Below are positions 34,669 through 41,574 of a stretch of 64,000 nt of DNA, piece after piece; the stretch's first letter is position 1, and each line of letters begins with the position of its first letter. The stretch lies in contig NZ_BMDZ01000027.1 of NCBI RefSeq assembly GCF_014636235.1, positions 1 to 64,000 on the forward strand. The letters run 5' to 3'. The notes below the pieces were generated by a model. The model had not been told where the DNA came from, made no database searches, and saw only the letters and a list, made by a program, of their open reading frames with translations. The DNA is from Tistrella bauzanensis (lineage in GTDB: Bacteria > Pseudomonadota > Alphaproteobacteria > Tistrellales > Tistrellaceae). Both the position numbers and the translations under genes were made by a program.

Positions 34669-35845
34669 GCTTTCCGACGACGATCTCCTGGCGGCACTGG
34701 ATGCTGTGACCGAGGCCAGGCCGGCGCGGGCGCACACCCCGCGTGAGGAGCGCATCATCGCCGGCTTCGAGGATATTCTGGCCTTTCATGCCCGTCATGG
34801 CCGGCCGCCGATGCATGGCGATGACCGCGACATCTTCGAGCGGCTCTATGCCGTGCGGCTCGACCGGCTGCGCGGCCTGCCCGATGCCTGCGCGCTGCTG
34901 GCACCGCTGGATACGCCCGGCCTGCTGACGGCGGGCGCAGATACGGGGCCCGTGGACACGGCCGTGGATGATGACGCGCTGCTGGCCGCCCTGGGCGGCG
35001 ACACGCCCGCCGATGACGACATCACGGTTCTGAAACACGTTGCCACGCGGGAAGACCGCCGCGCCGCCGACGACATCGCCAACCGCACCCCCTGCCCCGA
35101 TTTCGACCGCTTCAAGCCGCTGTTCGATCTGGCGGACCGGGAACTGACCGCCGGCATCCGCCAGACCCGGCCCTTCGGGCGCGATGCCCGCATCGACACC
35201 GGCGACATGTTCATTCTGGGCGGGCAGATGGTCTATGTCGCGGAAACCGGCGCGGAACTCCGTCAACCGGCCGGCAAGACCGATGCCCGGCTGCGGGTGA
35301 TCTATGGCAATGGCACCGAAAGCAATCTGCTGCGCCGGTCGCTGCAACGCGCGCTGTACAAGGACGAGACCGGGCGGCGGCTGACCGGGACCGCCGCCGG
35401 CCCGCTGTTCGGCGGAACCTGGCAGGAAGACGACATCGAAAGCGGCACGATCTATGTGTTGCGCAGCCTGTCGGATCATCCATTCATCGCCGAAAACCGG
35501 GCGCTCATCCACAAGATCGGCGTCACCGGTGGCCGGGTGGAAGACCGCATCGCCGATGCGGCGCGCGACGCCACCTATCTGCTGGCCGCCGTGGAGATTG
35601 TCGCCACCTATCGGCTGGGCCGGGTCGATCGGCGCCGGCTGGAAAACCTGCTGCACCGCATTTTCGCCCCGGCGCAACTGGACCTGACGATCGCCGACCG
35701 CTTCGGCAACCCGGTGCGGCCACGGGAATGGTTTCTGGTGCCACTGCCGGTGATCGACGATGCCGTGGGCCGCATCCGCGACGGCTCGATCACCGATGTG
35801 GTCTATGATCCGGACATGGCCCGACTGGTCGCCACGGCATCCTGA
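34661..35845 (+). CDS. GIY-YIG (T5orf172-type) nuclease family protein
   Basis: 394 residues from ATG 34661, which overlaps the helicase stop; the frame is open from 34589 but the overlap start fits the operon. The N-terminal 250 residues are charged and lack known motifs. The C-terminal part has the GIY-YIG layout of the T5orf172/Mug113 group: GTIYVLRS (Tyr265), HKIGVTGG (Lys285-Gly287), an Arg in VEDRI, and a downstream Glu in RRRLENLL. These are the expected catalytic positions of the fold, so DNA nicking or cleavage is likely. Since the upstream methyltransferase lacks its family's nuclease motif, this protein probably supplies the cutting activity. The last gene of the module; a 400-bp gap without a firm gene follows. 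Confidence 0.85.
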   Translation: MAELSDDDLLAALDAVTEARPARAHTPREERIIAGFEDILAFHARHGRPPMHGDDRDIFERLYAVRLDRLRGLPDACALLAPLDTPGLLTAGADTGPVDTAVDDDALLAALGGDTPADDDITVLKHVATREDRRAADDIANRTPCPDFDRFKPLFDLADRELTAGIRQTRPFGRDARIDTGDMFILGGQMVYVAETGAELRQPAGKTDARLRVIYGNGTESNLLRRSLQRALYKDETGRRLTGTAAGPLFGGTWQEDDIESGTIYVLRSLSDHPFIAENRALIHKIGVTGGRVEDRIADAARDATYLLAAVEIVATYRLGRVDRRRLENLLHRIFAPAQLDLTIADRFGNPVRPREWFLVPLPVIDDAVGRIRDGSITDVVYDPDMARLVATAS

Positions 35846-36244
35846 CTGGGGCCAATCACGACTAGGGACAATCGCCGCCTCGCCGTCACCACAACAAACG
35901 GGGCGGCACATCAGGCAGGATCAGTGTCGGCGCCCGACCGTCACAGATCTGGATCACATCACCGGCCCGATCACGAAAAGCCGCCGCTATCATCAATGCC
36001 GTCGACATCCAATGCGGTGTCATCGACGGCCAGGCTGTCGAGCGCGGGCTTGTGCCAGATACGGCGATCGGTGGCGGCCAGAGGTGTACCGGGGTGATAT
36101 ACCAGAGCATCGGTCGCGGTCATGATATCACGCTTTCTCGACAGTGGCGGATTGTCTGCCGAGCGATATTTATCATCATACGATAGCAGGGTCTTTGGCT
36201 TTGTGACGAACCGGACACGATCCTGTTAAGTCAGGCCCGACCGA
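35846..36244. other. Gap after the defence module; small minus-strand ORF only
   Basis: A 50-codon minus-strand ORF (36123 down to 35971) begins MTATDALVYHPGTPLAA and has plausible codon use, and reading after a frame shift continues with VIQICDGRAPTLILPD. It may be a decayed small gene. The part near 36125-36230 is AT-richer and may hold promoter elements. I cannot assign any function. Confidence 0.3.
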
Positions 36245-36718
36245 TCAGGACGCCACCGCCTGAGGGGCTGGTGCGGCGCCACCGTCGGAGGTGCGGGTGA
36301 TATAGGCGCGCAGGCGGGCCAGGCGGCTGGTCCAGTCGCGGTCCCAGGCCACCATGATCTGGTGGCGGGCGGTGTCGTCGTGGCCGTCCCAGCCCACATG
36401 GTCCAGCAACAGACGGGTGCCGTCGCCGGTGGACTCCAGGCGGATGTTCACCCGCGTCTGGCTGGCCCAGGCTTCATCGGCAAGCGCCAGTTCCAGCGCC
36501 GATGGCGGCGACCAGCGCAGCACCCGGCCGCGGATATCGCGGCCACGGTCGCTGCCGTCGGCACGGATCAGCACGCCGCCGCCGGCACGCTGGGTCAGCG
36601 CCACGTGGCGACCCCACCATGCCTCGATATGGCGCGCACCGGTAAGCACGTCCCAGACACGGGCCGGGGCGACGGGCAGATCTGTTTTCAATCGTATGGT
36701 CTTGTCGGAAACCGTCAC
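36245..36718 (-). CDS. SRPBCC (AHSA1-like) domain protein
   Basis: 157-residue START/Bet v1-like helix-grip protein of the AHSA1 (activator of Hsp90 ATPase homologue) group. Family signs are the opening strand and turn (IRLKTDLPVAPARVWDVLTG), the HIEAWWG element, and the late DHVGWDG followed by the long C-terminal helix (WDRDWTSRLARLRAYI). Such proteins bind hydrophobic ligands in a central pocket; many are stress-related or of unknown role. It is complete and soluble, with no signal peptide. It stands alone between the defence module and csbD, both neighbours being separated by more than 100 bp. Confidence 0.8.
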   Translation of the reverse strand: MTVSDKTIRLKTDLPVAPARVWDVLTGARHIEAWWGRHVALTQRAGGGVLIRADGSDRGRDIRGRVLRWSPPSALELALADEAWASQTRVNIRLESTGDGTRLLLDHVGWDGHDDTARHQIMVAWDRDWTSRLARLRAYITRTSDGGAAPAPQAVAS

Positions 36719-36862
36719 GAATATGACCTCCGGGCTGATGGCGCGGCAGGCGTCGAGGGTGTCGCAGATGCGGCGGGCGGGGGCGCGCAGCGCTGCGCCG
36801 CCCGTGCCCCCGTCACCCTGGCCTGCCCATGGCCGGTCTCTGCCCGGCCAGGCAGGAACCGG

Positions 36863-37045
36863 TTACTTGCGCAGGCCGTCGCGCACGGCGTCCTTGGCCT
36901 TGCCGTATTCGCCCTGCACACGGCCGGCAGTCTTCTCGACGCGGCCCTCGGCCTCGGTCTGGCGGTCGCCGGTCACACGGCCGGCAACTTCCTTCACCTT
37001 GCCCTTGGCTTCGCGAACGCCGCCTTCGATACGATCCTTGTCCAT
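36863..37045 (-). CDS. CsbD family stress protein
   Basis: 60-residue hydrophilic CsbD-like protein. MDKDRIEGGVREAKGKVKEVAG and the second GRVEKTAGRVQGEYGKAKD repeat are characteristic. In many bacteria the family is induced by the general stress sigma factor, and its biochemical role is unknown. ATG at 37045 is chosen because GGAGAG precedes it by seven bases; the frame extends further upstream without family similarity. The upstream 230 bp to the response-regulator gene contain no other gene. I could not find a convincing GGAAC-CGTT stress promoter at the right distance. Confidence 0.9.
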   Translation of the reverse strand: MDKDRIEGGVREAKGKVKEVAGRVTGDRQTEAEGRVEKTAGRVQGEYGKAKDAVRDGLRK

Positions 37046-37275
37046 GATCAGACTCTCCAGTTTGTGGGGCCCGCCCTTGGTGGCCGGGCCGGTGGGAGCG
37101 TCGGATGAACCGCCCGGTCGGACGGCTCGTCCCGCTTCCCACCACAAGGTCGGCAAGGGAGAGCCAATGCGCAAGCGGGTGACGGACGAAGCCACGAAGC
37201 GCCCCCTGTCCTGTCACAACCGCATCGCAAAACGCAGGATACGTCCGAATTAAGCCACGGCCACGCCCCCGTCAG

Positions 37276-37335
37276 CGCGCGCCCAGCACCCTCAGCGCCC
37301 GCTCAAAACCTTCAACGCCCGCCTAGAACCTTCAA
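37276..37335 (-). repeat. Three tandem 20-bp units across the regulator stop codon
   Basis: On the plus strand the units start at 37276, 37296 and 37316; the last two differ at few positions and the first is more diverged. Read on the minus strand each encodes ALKVLxGR or a near variant in a different frame, so the final eight codons of the regulator have been copied twice downstream of its stop. Confidence 0.85.
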
Positions 37336-38118
37336 CGCCTGAGCGGCGGCGGCGGTGCGGTTCTCCACCCCCAGCTTGGCGAAGATCCGTTCCACATGCT
37401 TGTCGACCGTGCGCGCGCCCAGTTCCAGGATCTCGGCGATCACCCGGTTGGGCTTGCCATTCGCCACCCACAGCAGCACCTCGGATTCCCGCGCCGTCAA
37501 GCCGAAGGCCTCGCGCAGCAGATCCTCGTCGCGCACCAGCCGGCCCTCGGTCAGGCGCAGCAGGATTTCGTCGGGGCCAAGCCGGCCGATCAGGGTCAAC
37601 TGAACGGCGCCGCCCGCCTCCACCGCCAGCGTCAGCGGCGCCGCCTCGGCGGCACCCGGCACCGCCAGCCAGGTGGCTGCCTCGGGCCCCAGGCGGAAGC
37701 CGGCCGCGAGCCCCGCGGCCGGCCCCTGCCCCGGCGCGGCATTGCCGGCACAGGTGGGGAAAGCTGCCGCCAGCCGCGCCTCGGCCTGCGGCGTCGACCA
37801 CAGCAGCCGGGCATTGCCATCCACCGCCAGCAGATGGCGGCCGGTGGCATCCAGCGCCGCCCGCGCGCTCTGTGCCAGCCGGGCATTGGCCAGATGGGTG
37901 CGGATGCGGGCGATCAACTCGTCGGGCACGATCGGCTTGGCGACATAATCCACCCCGCCGGCGGCAAAGCCGCGCACCACATCCTCGGTTTCGGCCAGCC
38001 CGGTCATGAAGATCACCGGCACATGGGCGACATGCGGCCGGGCCTTCAGGCGGCGGCAGGTCTCGAAGCCGTCCATGCCGGGCATCACCGCATCCATCAG
38101 CACGATGTCGGGCGTCAC
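37312..38118 (-). pseudogene. N-terminally truncated LuxR-type response regulator
   Basis: The recognisable sequence starts in the middle of a receiver domain: PDIVLMDAVMPGMDG contains the phospho-acceptor Asp, and VPVIFMTG and DYVAKPI supply the conserved Thr and Lys. The first strand, the acidic pair and helix 1, about 45 residues, are missing. A linker of about 110 residues follows, then a LuxR-type helix-turn-helix (FGLTARESEVLLWVANGK to KLGVENRTAAAAQALKVL). The first usable codon is GTG 38118, whose GTGA overlaps the stop of the SGNH-like gene upstream. Sequence upstream in this frame is a shadow of that gene. Without the N-terminal part the receiver cannot fold normally, so this is probably a remnant made by a deletion that joined two genes; leaky activity of the DNA-binding domain is possible. 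Confidence 0.75.
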
Positions 38119-38663
38119 CCGCCTGTCCGCGGATCTGCGTAGCGAGGCGCGAGTTGCCAGCCCTCCGCGCCCTCGACGAAAGCACCGGTCGCCGCCAGAT
38201 GGCGCGGCAGGGTCAGAACATCGGACGGTTTGAAGGGTGGAAGATACAAGGCATAGATACTGGCCACCACCAGCCGGGTCCGCGCCGCCCGTTCCGGTGT
38301 CAGGCAGTTCGCCAGCAGATCGACGACGACGGCAAGCTCGGAGGCCCGCGTTCCGGACAGGTGAATGAGGTGCTGGTCGACCATCGGCGCCATGGCCGCC
38401 CGGTCCGCCGGCTTGTAGGCCGCGGCACCCGATGCGCCCAGCACGATCAACTGATCCCGGCGGCCATGATCGGTGCACAGCCAGTAGAGCGACTGGGCGA
38501 CATATTCGCGGGTATCGAGAAAGCGGTCGGCCGAGGTGTCGACCGGCAGCACACGGATCATGCCAGCAACCACGGCCAGCATCAGCCAGAACAGGCCCGT
38601 GGCAATGGCCACCACCATCACCGGGTGCCGGACAGGCCGGCGCGGCGCCCTAGAACCGCGCAT
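38115..38663 (-). CDS. Membrane-anchored SGNH-like protein, C-terminally truncated
   Basis: 182 residues. One hydrophobic segment (residues about 15-37, MVVAIATGLFWLMLAVVAG) anchors a periplasmic part. LIVLGASGAAAYKP resembles the first block of SGNH hydrolases such as DltD and AlgJ, with Ser in GAS as the candidate nucleophile. The later Asp-His block of the fold is absent, and the protein is roughly half the usual length. The reading frame runs into the truncated response regulator, so the 3' end was probably lost by deletion. It overlaps the MBOAT gene by 14 bp, the usual pairing: MBOAT proteins hand acyl groups across the membrane to a periplasmic SGNH partner. If truncated, acyl transfer may be impaired. 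Assignment to SGNH is moderate, as only the first motif is visible. Confidence 0.55.
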   Translation of the reverse strand: MRGSRAPRRPVRHPVMVVAIATGLFWLMLAVVAGMIRVLPVDTSADRFLDTREYVAQSLYWLCTDHGRRDQLIVLGASGAAAYKPADRAAMAPMVDQHLIHLSGTRASELAVVVDLLANCLTPERAARTRLVVASIYALYLPPFKPSDVLTLPRHLAATGAFVEGAEGWQLAPRYADPRTGG

Positions 38664-40119
38664 AGGCGAACTCCGGGATCACATCCGTGCGGATCGATGC
38701 GATCAGAAGCAGCACGCAGATCGCCGCGGCAAGCCCCAGGCACGACCGCCAGTCGGCATCGATCCGCGCCGTCAGCCCTTCGGCCCGGATCGACAGATGC
38801 CGCCAGACGAGCCCACCCAGGAAGATCGCCGGCACCACCGGCAGCAGGACCAGCAGAAAGACCGGGCGTGGGGCCAGCGCCGGCGGCGGCGCATCGCCAT
38901 AGAGCCACATGTAGATGGCAACGAAGCTGGTCAGGAACAGATAGCACGCGACGGCCGATCCGGCCCGATACCAGGACCGCCCTTTCAACCGCGTCCAGGC
39001 CGAGGAACCCAACGCCGATTTCAGGCCCCAGCGCCAGGCGCGGTTCCAGATCATGCCAGCGCCAATCAACAGCCCGATCGCCACAAAGCCCAGGCTGACG
39101 TCGTGCCACAATCCAACCACCACGAAGGTGACCAGCAGGCCGATCATGGCGTGGACCTCCATGGCGCGGGCCGATGGCCAGCGCCGGCACAACGCCGTGA
39201 CAATGGGGGTGAAGATATAGTCCCTGTACCAGTCCGACATCGTGATGTGCCAGCGCGACCAGTAATCGAGCAGCGCGTTGGCCCGGAAGGGGTGTCGGAA
39301 GTTCTCGGGCAGAGACAGCCCCGCGAGCCTGCCCAGACCGATCACAATATCCATATAGGCCGCGAAATTCAGATAGAGACGGATCGGGAACAATGTCGCG
39401 GCCAACACCTGGAACGTTATCGTCACCAGCGCCGGCCCGTCGCGGCCCACGGCCACACCGGCCATCGCCGCCAGGTCGACGCCGATGACAGTGCCGTCAG
39501 CCGCCTGTTTCATCAGCCAGTCCTGCGCCAGATCGATCAGCGGCAGCGCGATCAGGATCTTGGCATATCCGGTGGCGATCCGCCCCAGTGCGGCGACACG
39601 TGCCCCACCCTGGGCGGGCGCACGCCGTTCAATGGCGTCGAGATGGTCGGGAAAGCGTTGCAGCGGCCCCGACAGGAAGGTCAGGAAAGACAGGTTGACA
39701 TTCAGGTAGTCGAGACCCGTCACCCTTGGCATGCCCTTTGGATCCACGGCCACGTCCACCAGGATGTGGATCATCCGCGACAGCACATAGGCCAGCCCCA
39801 GAATGCCGACGATGCCCATCAGGTCAGGATCGACCAGCAGAATGCCGCCGGCATGGACCGCCACGAATTCGGCCAGCAGCACGATCAGGCCCGGCACCGC
39901 CCCATACCAGCCGAACCGACGTGCCGCCAGCGTTGCCATAAAGCCGGTCGCAACGAACCCGGCCAGAAGCCATAACCGGGCGGGATCCAGAGACAGGGCC
40001 AGAAAGATGATGCTGGTGGCCGCCAGAACCAGCTTGAAGTGGCCGGACCGCATCGGAATGGCGGCCAGCCCTGTGAACAGGGCAGCCAGAGCCAGGAAGA
40101 CAGGCTCGACGAAAAGCAT
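38650..40119 (-). CDS. MBOAT family O-acyltransferase (AlgI/DltB-like)
   Basis: 489-residue polytopic inner-membrane acyltransferase. The MBOAT region has RWHITMSDWYRDYIFTP and the invariant His in VVGLWHDVSLGF, both diagnostic of the AlgI/DltB group. Ten or more hydrophobic segments are spread along the chain. These enzymes take an acyl group from a cytoplasmic carrier and pass it to a periplasmic partner that modifies a glycan or other surface molecule. The neighbours are a matching SGNH-like gene, an acyl carrier protein gene starting divergently 68 bp away, and an FkbH-like gene. This context suggests that a three-carbon glyceryl-type acyl group is the donor. ATG 40119 starts a hydrophobic N terminus (MLFVEPVFLALAALF), typical of the family. 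Confidence 0.88.
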   Translation of the reverse strand: MLFVEPVFLALAALFTGLAAIPMRSGHFKLVLAATSIIFLALSLDPARLWLLAGFVATGFMATLAARRFGWYGAVPGLIVLLAEFVAVHAGGILLVDPDLMGIVGILGLAYVLSRMIHILVDVAVDPKGMPRVTGLDYLNVNLSFLTFLSGPLQRFPDHLDAIERRAPAQGGARVAALGRIATGYAKILIALPLIDLAQDWLMKQAADGTVIGVDLAAMAGVAVGRDGPALVTITFQVLAATLFPIRLYLNFAAYMDIVIGLGRLAGLSLPENFRHPFRANALLDYWSRWHITMSDWYRDYIFTPIVTALCRRWPSARAMEVHAMIGLLVTFVVVGLWHDVSLGFVAIGLLIGAGMIWNRAWRWGLKSALGSSAWTRLKGRSWYRAGSAVACYLFLTSFVAIYMWLYGDAPPPALAPRPVFLLVLLPVVPAIFLGGLVWRHLSIRAEGLTARIDADWRSCLGLAAAICVLLLIASIRTDVIPEFAYARF

Positions 40120-40187
40120 AGACCCACACCCTGACCGGTCACGCGGCCCTGTCTGTATTGTTGCCGGACCATTCGCGGAGCTTTATC

Positions 40188-40463
40188 ATGCCGGCCGAAA
40201 CCAGTCCAGATGGAGACGTCGACATCATGTCCCGCCTTGCACGCATCAAGGAAATCCTTGAAGAAACGCTCGACGTCGAAGACCTCACCGTCACGCCGGA
40301 ACTATCGGCGGCGGATGTGGATGAATGGGACAGCCTTAATCACATCCGTTTCATCGTGGCGATCGAAGATGAATACATGATGAAATTCACGACCAAGGAA
40401 ATCGCCGGCATGCGTAATATCGGTGACCTGATGGCCACGATCGACGCCAAGGCTGGCAGATGA
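40188..40463 (+). CDS. Acyl carrier protein
   Basis: Small acidic carrier protein. The phosphopantetheine site is DEWDSLNHIRF, with Ser49 counted from ATG 40188 or Ser36 from ATG 40227; the latter gives the canonical ACP numbering. ATG 40188 has the better spaced GGAG (seven bases), ATG 40227 has GGAG eleven bases away; both are plausible. Helix 1 (MSRLARIKEILEETLD), the long loop and helices 2 to 4 are complete. The divergent MBOAT gene and nearby FkbH-like gene suggest it carries a glyceryl unit made from a glycolytic intermediate, as in FkbH-type systems. It is not the fatty-acid ACP, judging by divergence and context. Tandem 17-bp repeats begin in its last codons. Confidence 0.88.
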   Translation: MPAETSPDGDVDIMSRLARIKEILEETLDVEDLTVTPELSAADVDEWDSLNHIRFIVAIEDEYMMKFTTKEIAGMRNIGDLMATIDAKAGR

Positions 40464-40501
40464 GACCGGCGAGCAGATGAGACCGGCTGGCAGATGAGAC
40501 C
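40451..40501 (+). repeat. Three tandem 17-bp units across the ACP stop codon
   Basis: Units GGCTGGCAGATGAGACC, with two changes in the middle copy, start at 40451, 40468 and 40485. The first contains the final codons and TGA stop of the carrier protein. The array extends almost to the 3' end of the convergent methyltransferase gene. Confidence 0.9.
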
Positions 40502-40516
40502 GGCCATCCATGGCCA

Positions 40517-41452
40517 TCAGGGGGACCGGGTCGCGATGATCACGGTCGAGATGGTCGCCCTGATCCGCCGCGCCCGATCGAGGGCCACACCGGTCGCGGG
40601 CAGAAGATCCACACGGGTCACATCGAGGCCGGCGGCGGCCGTCATCTCGACCACCGCCTCAGGGGTCTCGAACAGATAGATATGATCCGGTGCCGGGCTG
40701 TTGACCGGAACATTCAGGAATGCCCGCCCTCCAGGCGCCAGAAGATCGCGGATCGTCTCCAGCGCCAGATCGGGCCGTTCCAGATGCTCCAGAACCTCGC
40801 TCAGCACGATGTTGTCAAAGCCCGCATCCGGCCGCGCGTCCGGGTCGCCGATATCCACGGTCACAAGCTCCACCGGTTTTGCCAGACCCAGGCATTCAAG
40901 CGCCTGGGCGCTGCGGGCAAGGCTGGTCGGGCTGACATCCCAACCCGAGATGGCGCCGCATGCCGGATCGGCCGCCGCCAGCGCCAGCAGCAACCCGTGT
41001 CCGGGTCCGATCTCCAGGTGGCGACAGCCCGGTCGGCTCCCCGCCAGGAAAACCGCGCGATAGAGCACGATCGCATCGGCATGATTGCGCCACAACACCT
41101 GCGACAACAGGATGCCATCCAGATACGGACGCATCTCTTCAGGATCAGCATAGATAAGCGCCTCGACCTCGGCGAAACGCTGCAAACGGTAGCCACCTGT
41201 CCGGCGGAAATGAAGCTCCTCATCGTTGATCATCCCGCACATCCGGCGATAACCATCGGCAAAGCCGCCGAGCGAGGCGCCACAGATCGCGCGGATCGCC
41301 GTCGCGACCGGGTCCAGCGCGGCGATGCGCTCCGGCGTCTCTCCGCGAAAGCGCCGATGCAGGAACGCCTCATGCTCAGGCCAGACCACCAGCACGGCAT
41401 CGACGATATCCGCGAGGGCAGGCGAGATGGTGGCAAGCTGGGCTAGGTTCAT
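40517..41452 (-). CDS. Class I SAM-dependent methyltransferase
   Basis: 311 residues from ATG 41452 (ATG 41464 four codons earlier is equally possible). The Rossmann methyltransferase core is near residues 150-260: motif I is CRHLEIGPGHGLLLALA, the acidic loop ends at GWDVSP, and FDNIVLSEVLEHLERPD and FLNVPVNSPAPDHIYLF match the SAM methyltransferase 11/12 group. The N-terminal 140 residues are a helical domain, possibly for substrate binding. The substrate is unknown; the cluster context suggests a step in building or decorating an ACP-bound or surface-linked acyl group. Read from the start region toward the left it runs opposite to the ACP and FkbH genes on either side. Its upstream region holds the 15-bp tandem array. 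Confidence 0.82.
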   Translation of the reverse strand: MNLAQLATISPALADIVDAVLVVWPEHEAFLHRRFRGETPERIAALDPVATAIRAICGASLGGFADGYRRMCGMINDEELHFRRTGGYRLQRFAEVEALIYADPEEMRPYLDGILLSQVLWRNHADAIVLYRAVFLAGSRPGCRHLEIGPGHGLLLALAAADPACGAISGWDVSPTSLARSAQALECLGLAKPVELVTVDIGDPDARPDAGFDNIVLSEVLEHLERPDLALETIRDLLAPGGRAFLNVPVNSPAPDHIYLFETPEAVVEMTAAAGLDVTRVDLLPATGVALDRARRIRATISTVIIATRSP

Positions 41453-41510
41453 CGCGTTCGACATCCAATCGGTCCGGTGCTGCGTCACCCGATCATAGGA
41501 TACCGGCTCC

Positions 41511-41568
41511 CGACACAGAAGGCCTCGACACAGAAGGCCTCGACACAGAAGGCCTCGACACAGAAGGA
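41511..41568 (+). repeat. Tandem array of a 15-bp unit
   Basis: CGACACAGAAGGCCT is repeated at 41511, 41526 and 41541 without change, and a 13-bp partial copy with one change follows at 41556-41568. The array fills the intergenic space between the divergent methyltransferase and FkbH genes and ends seven bases before the FkbH start, supplying the purine-rich AGAAGGATGGAGG ribosome-binding region. Confidence 0.92.
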
Positions 41569-41574
41569 TGGAGG

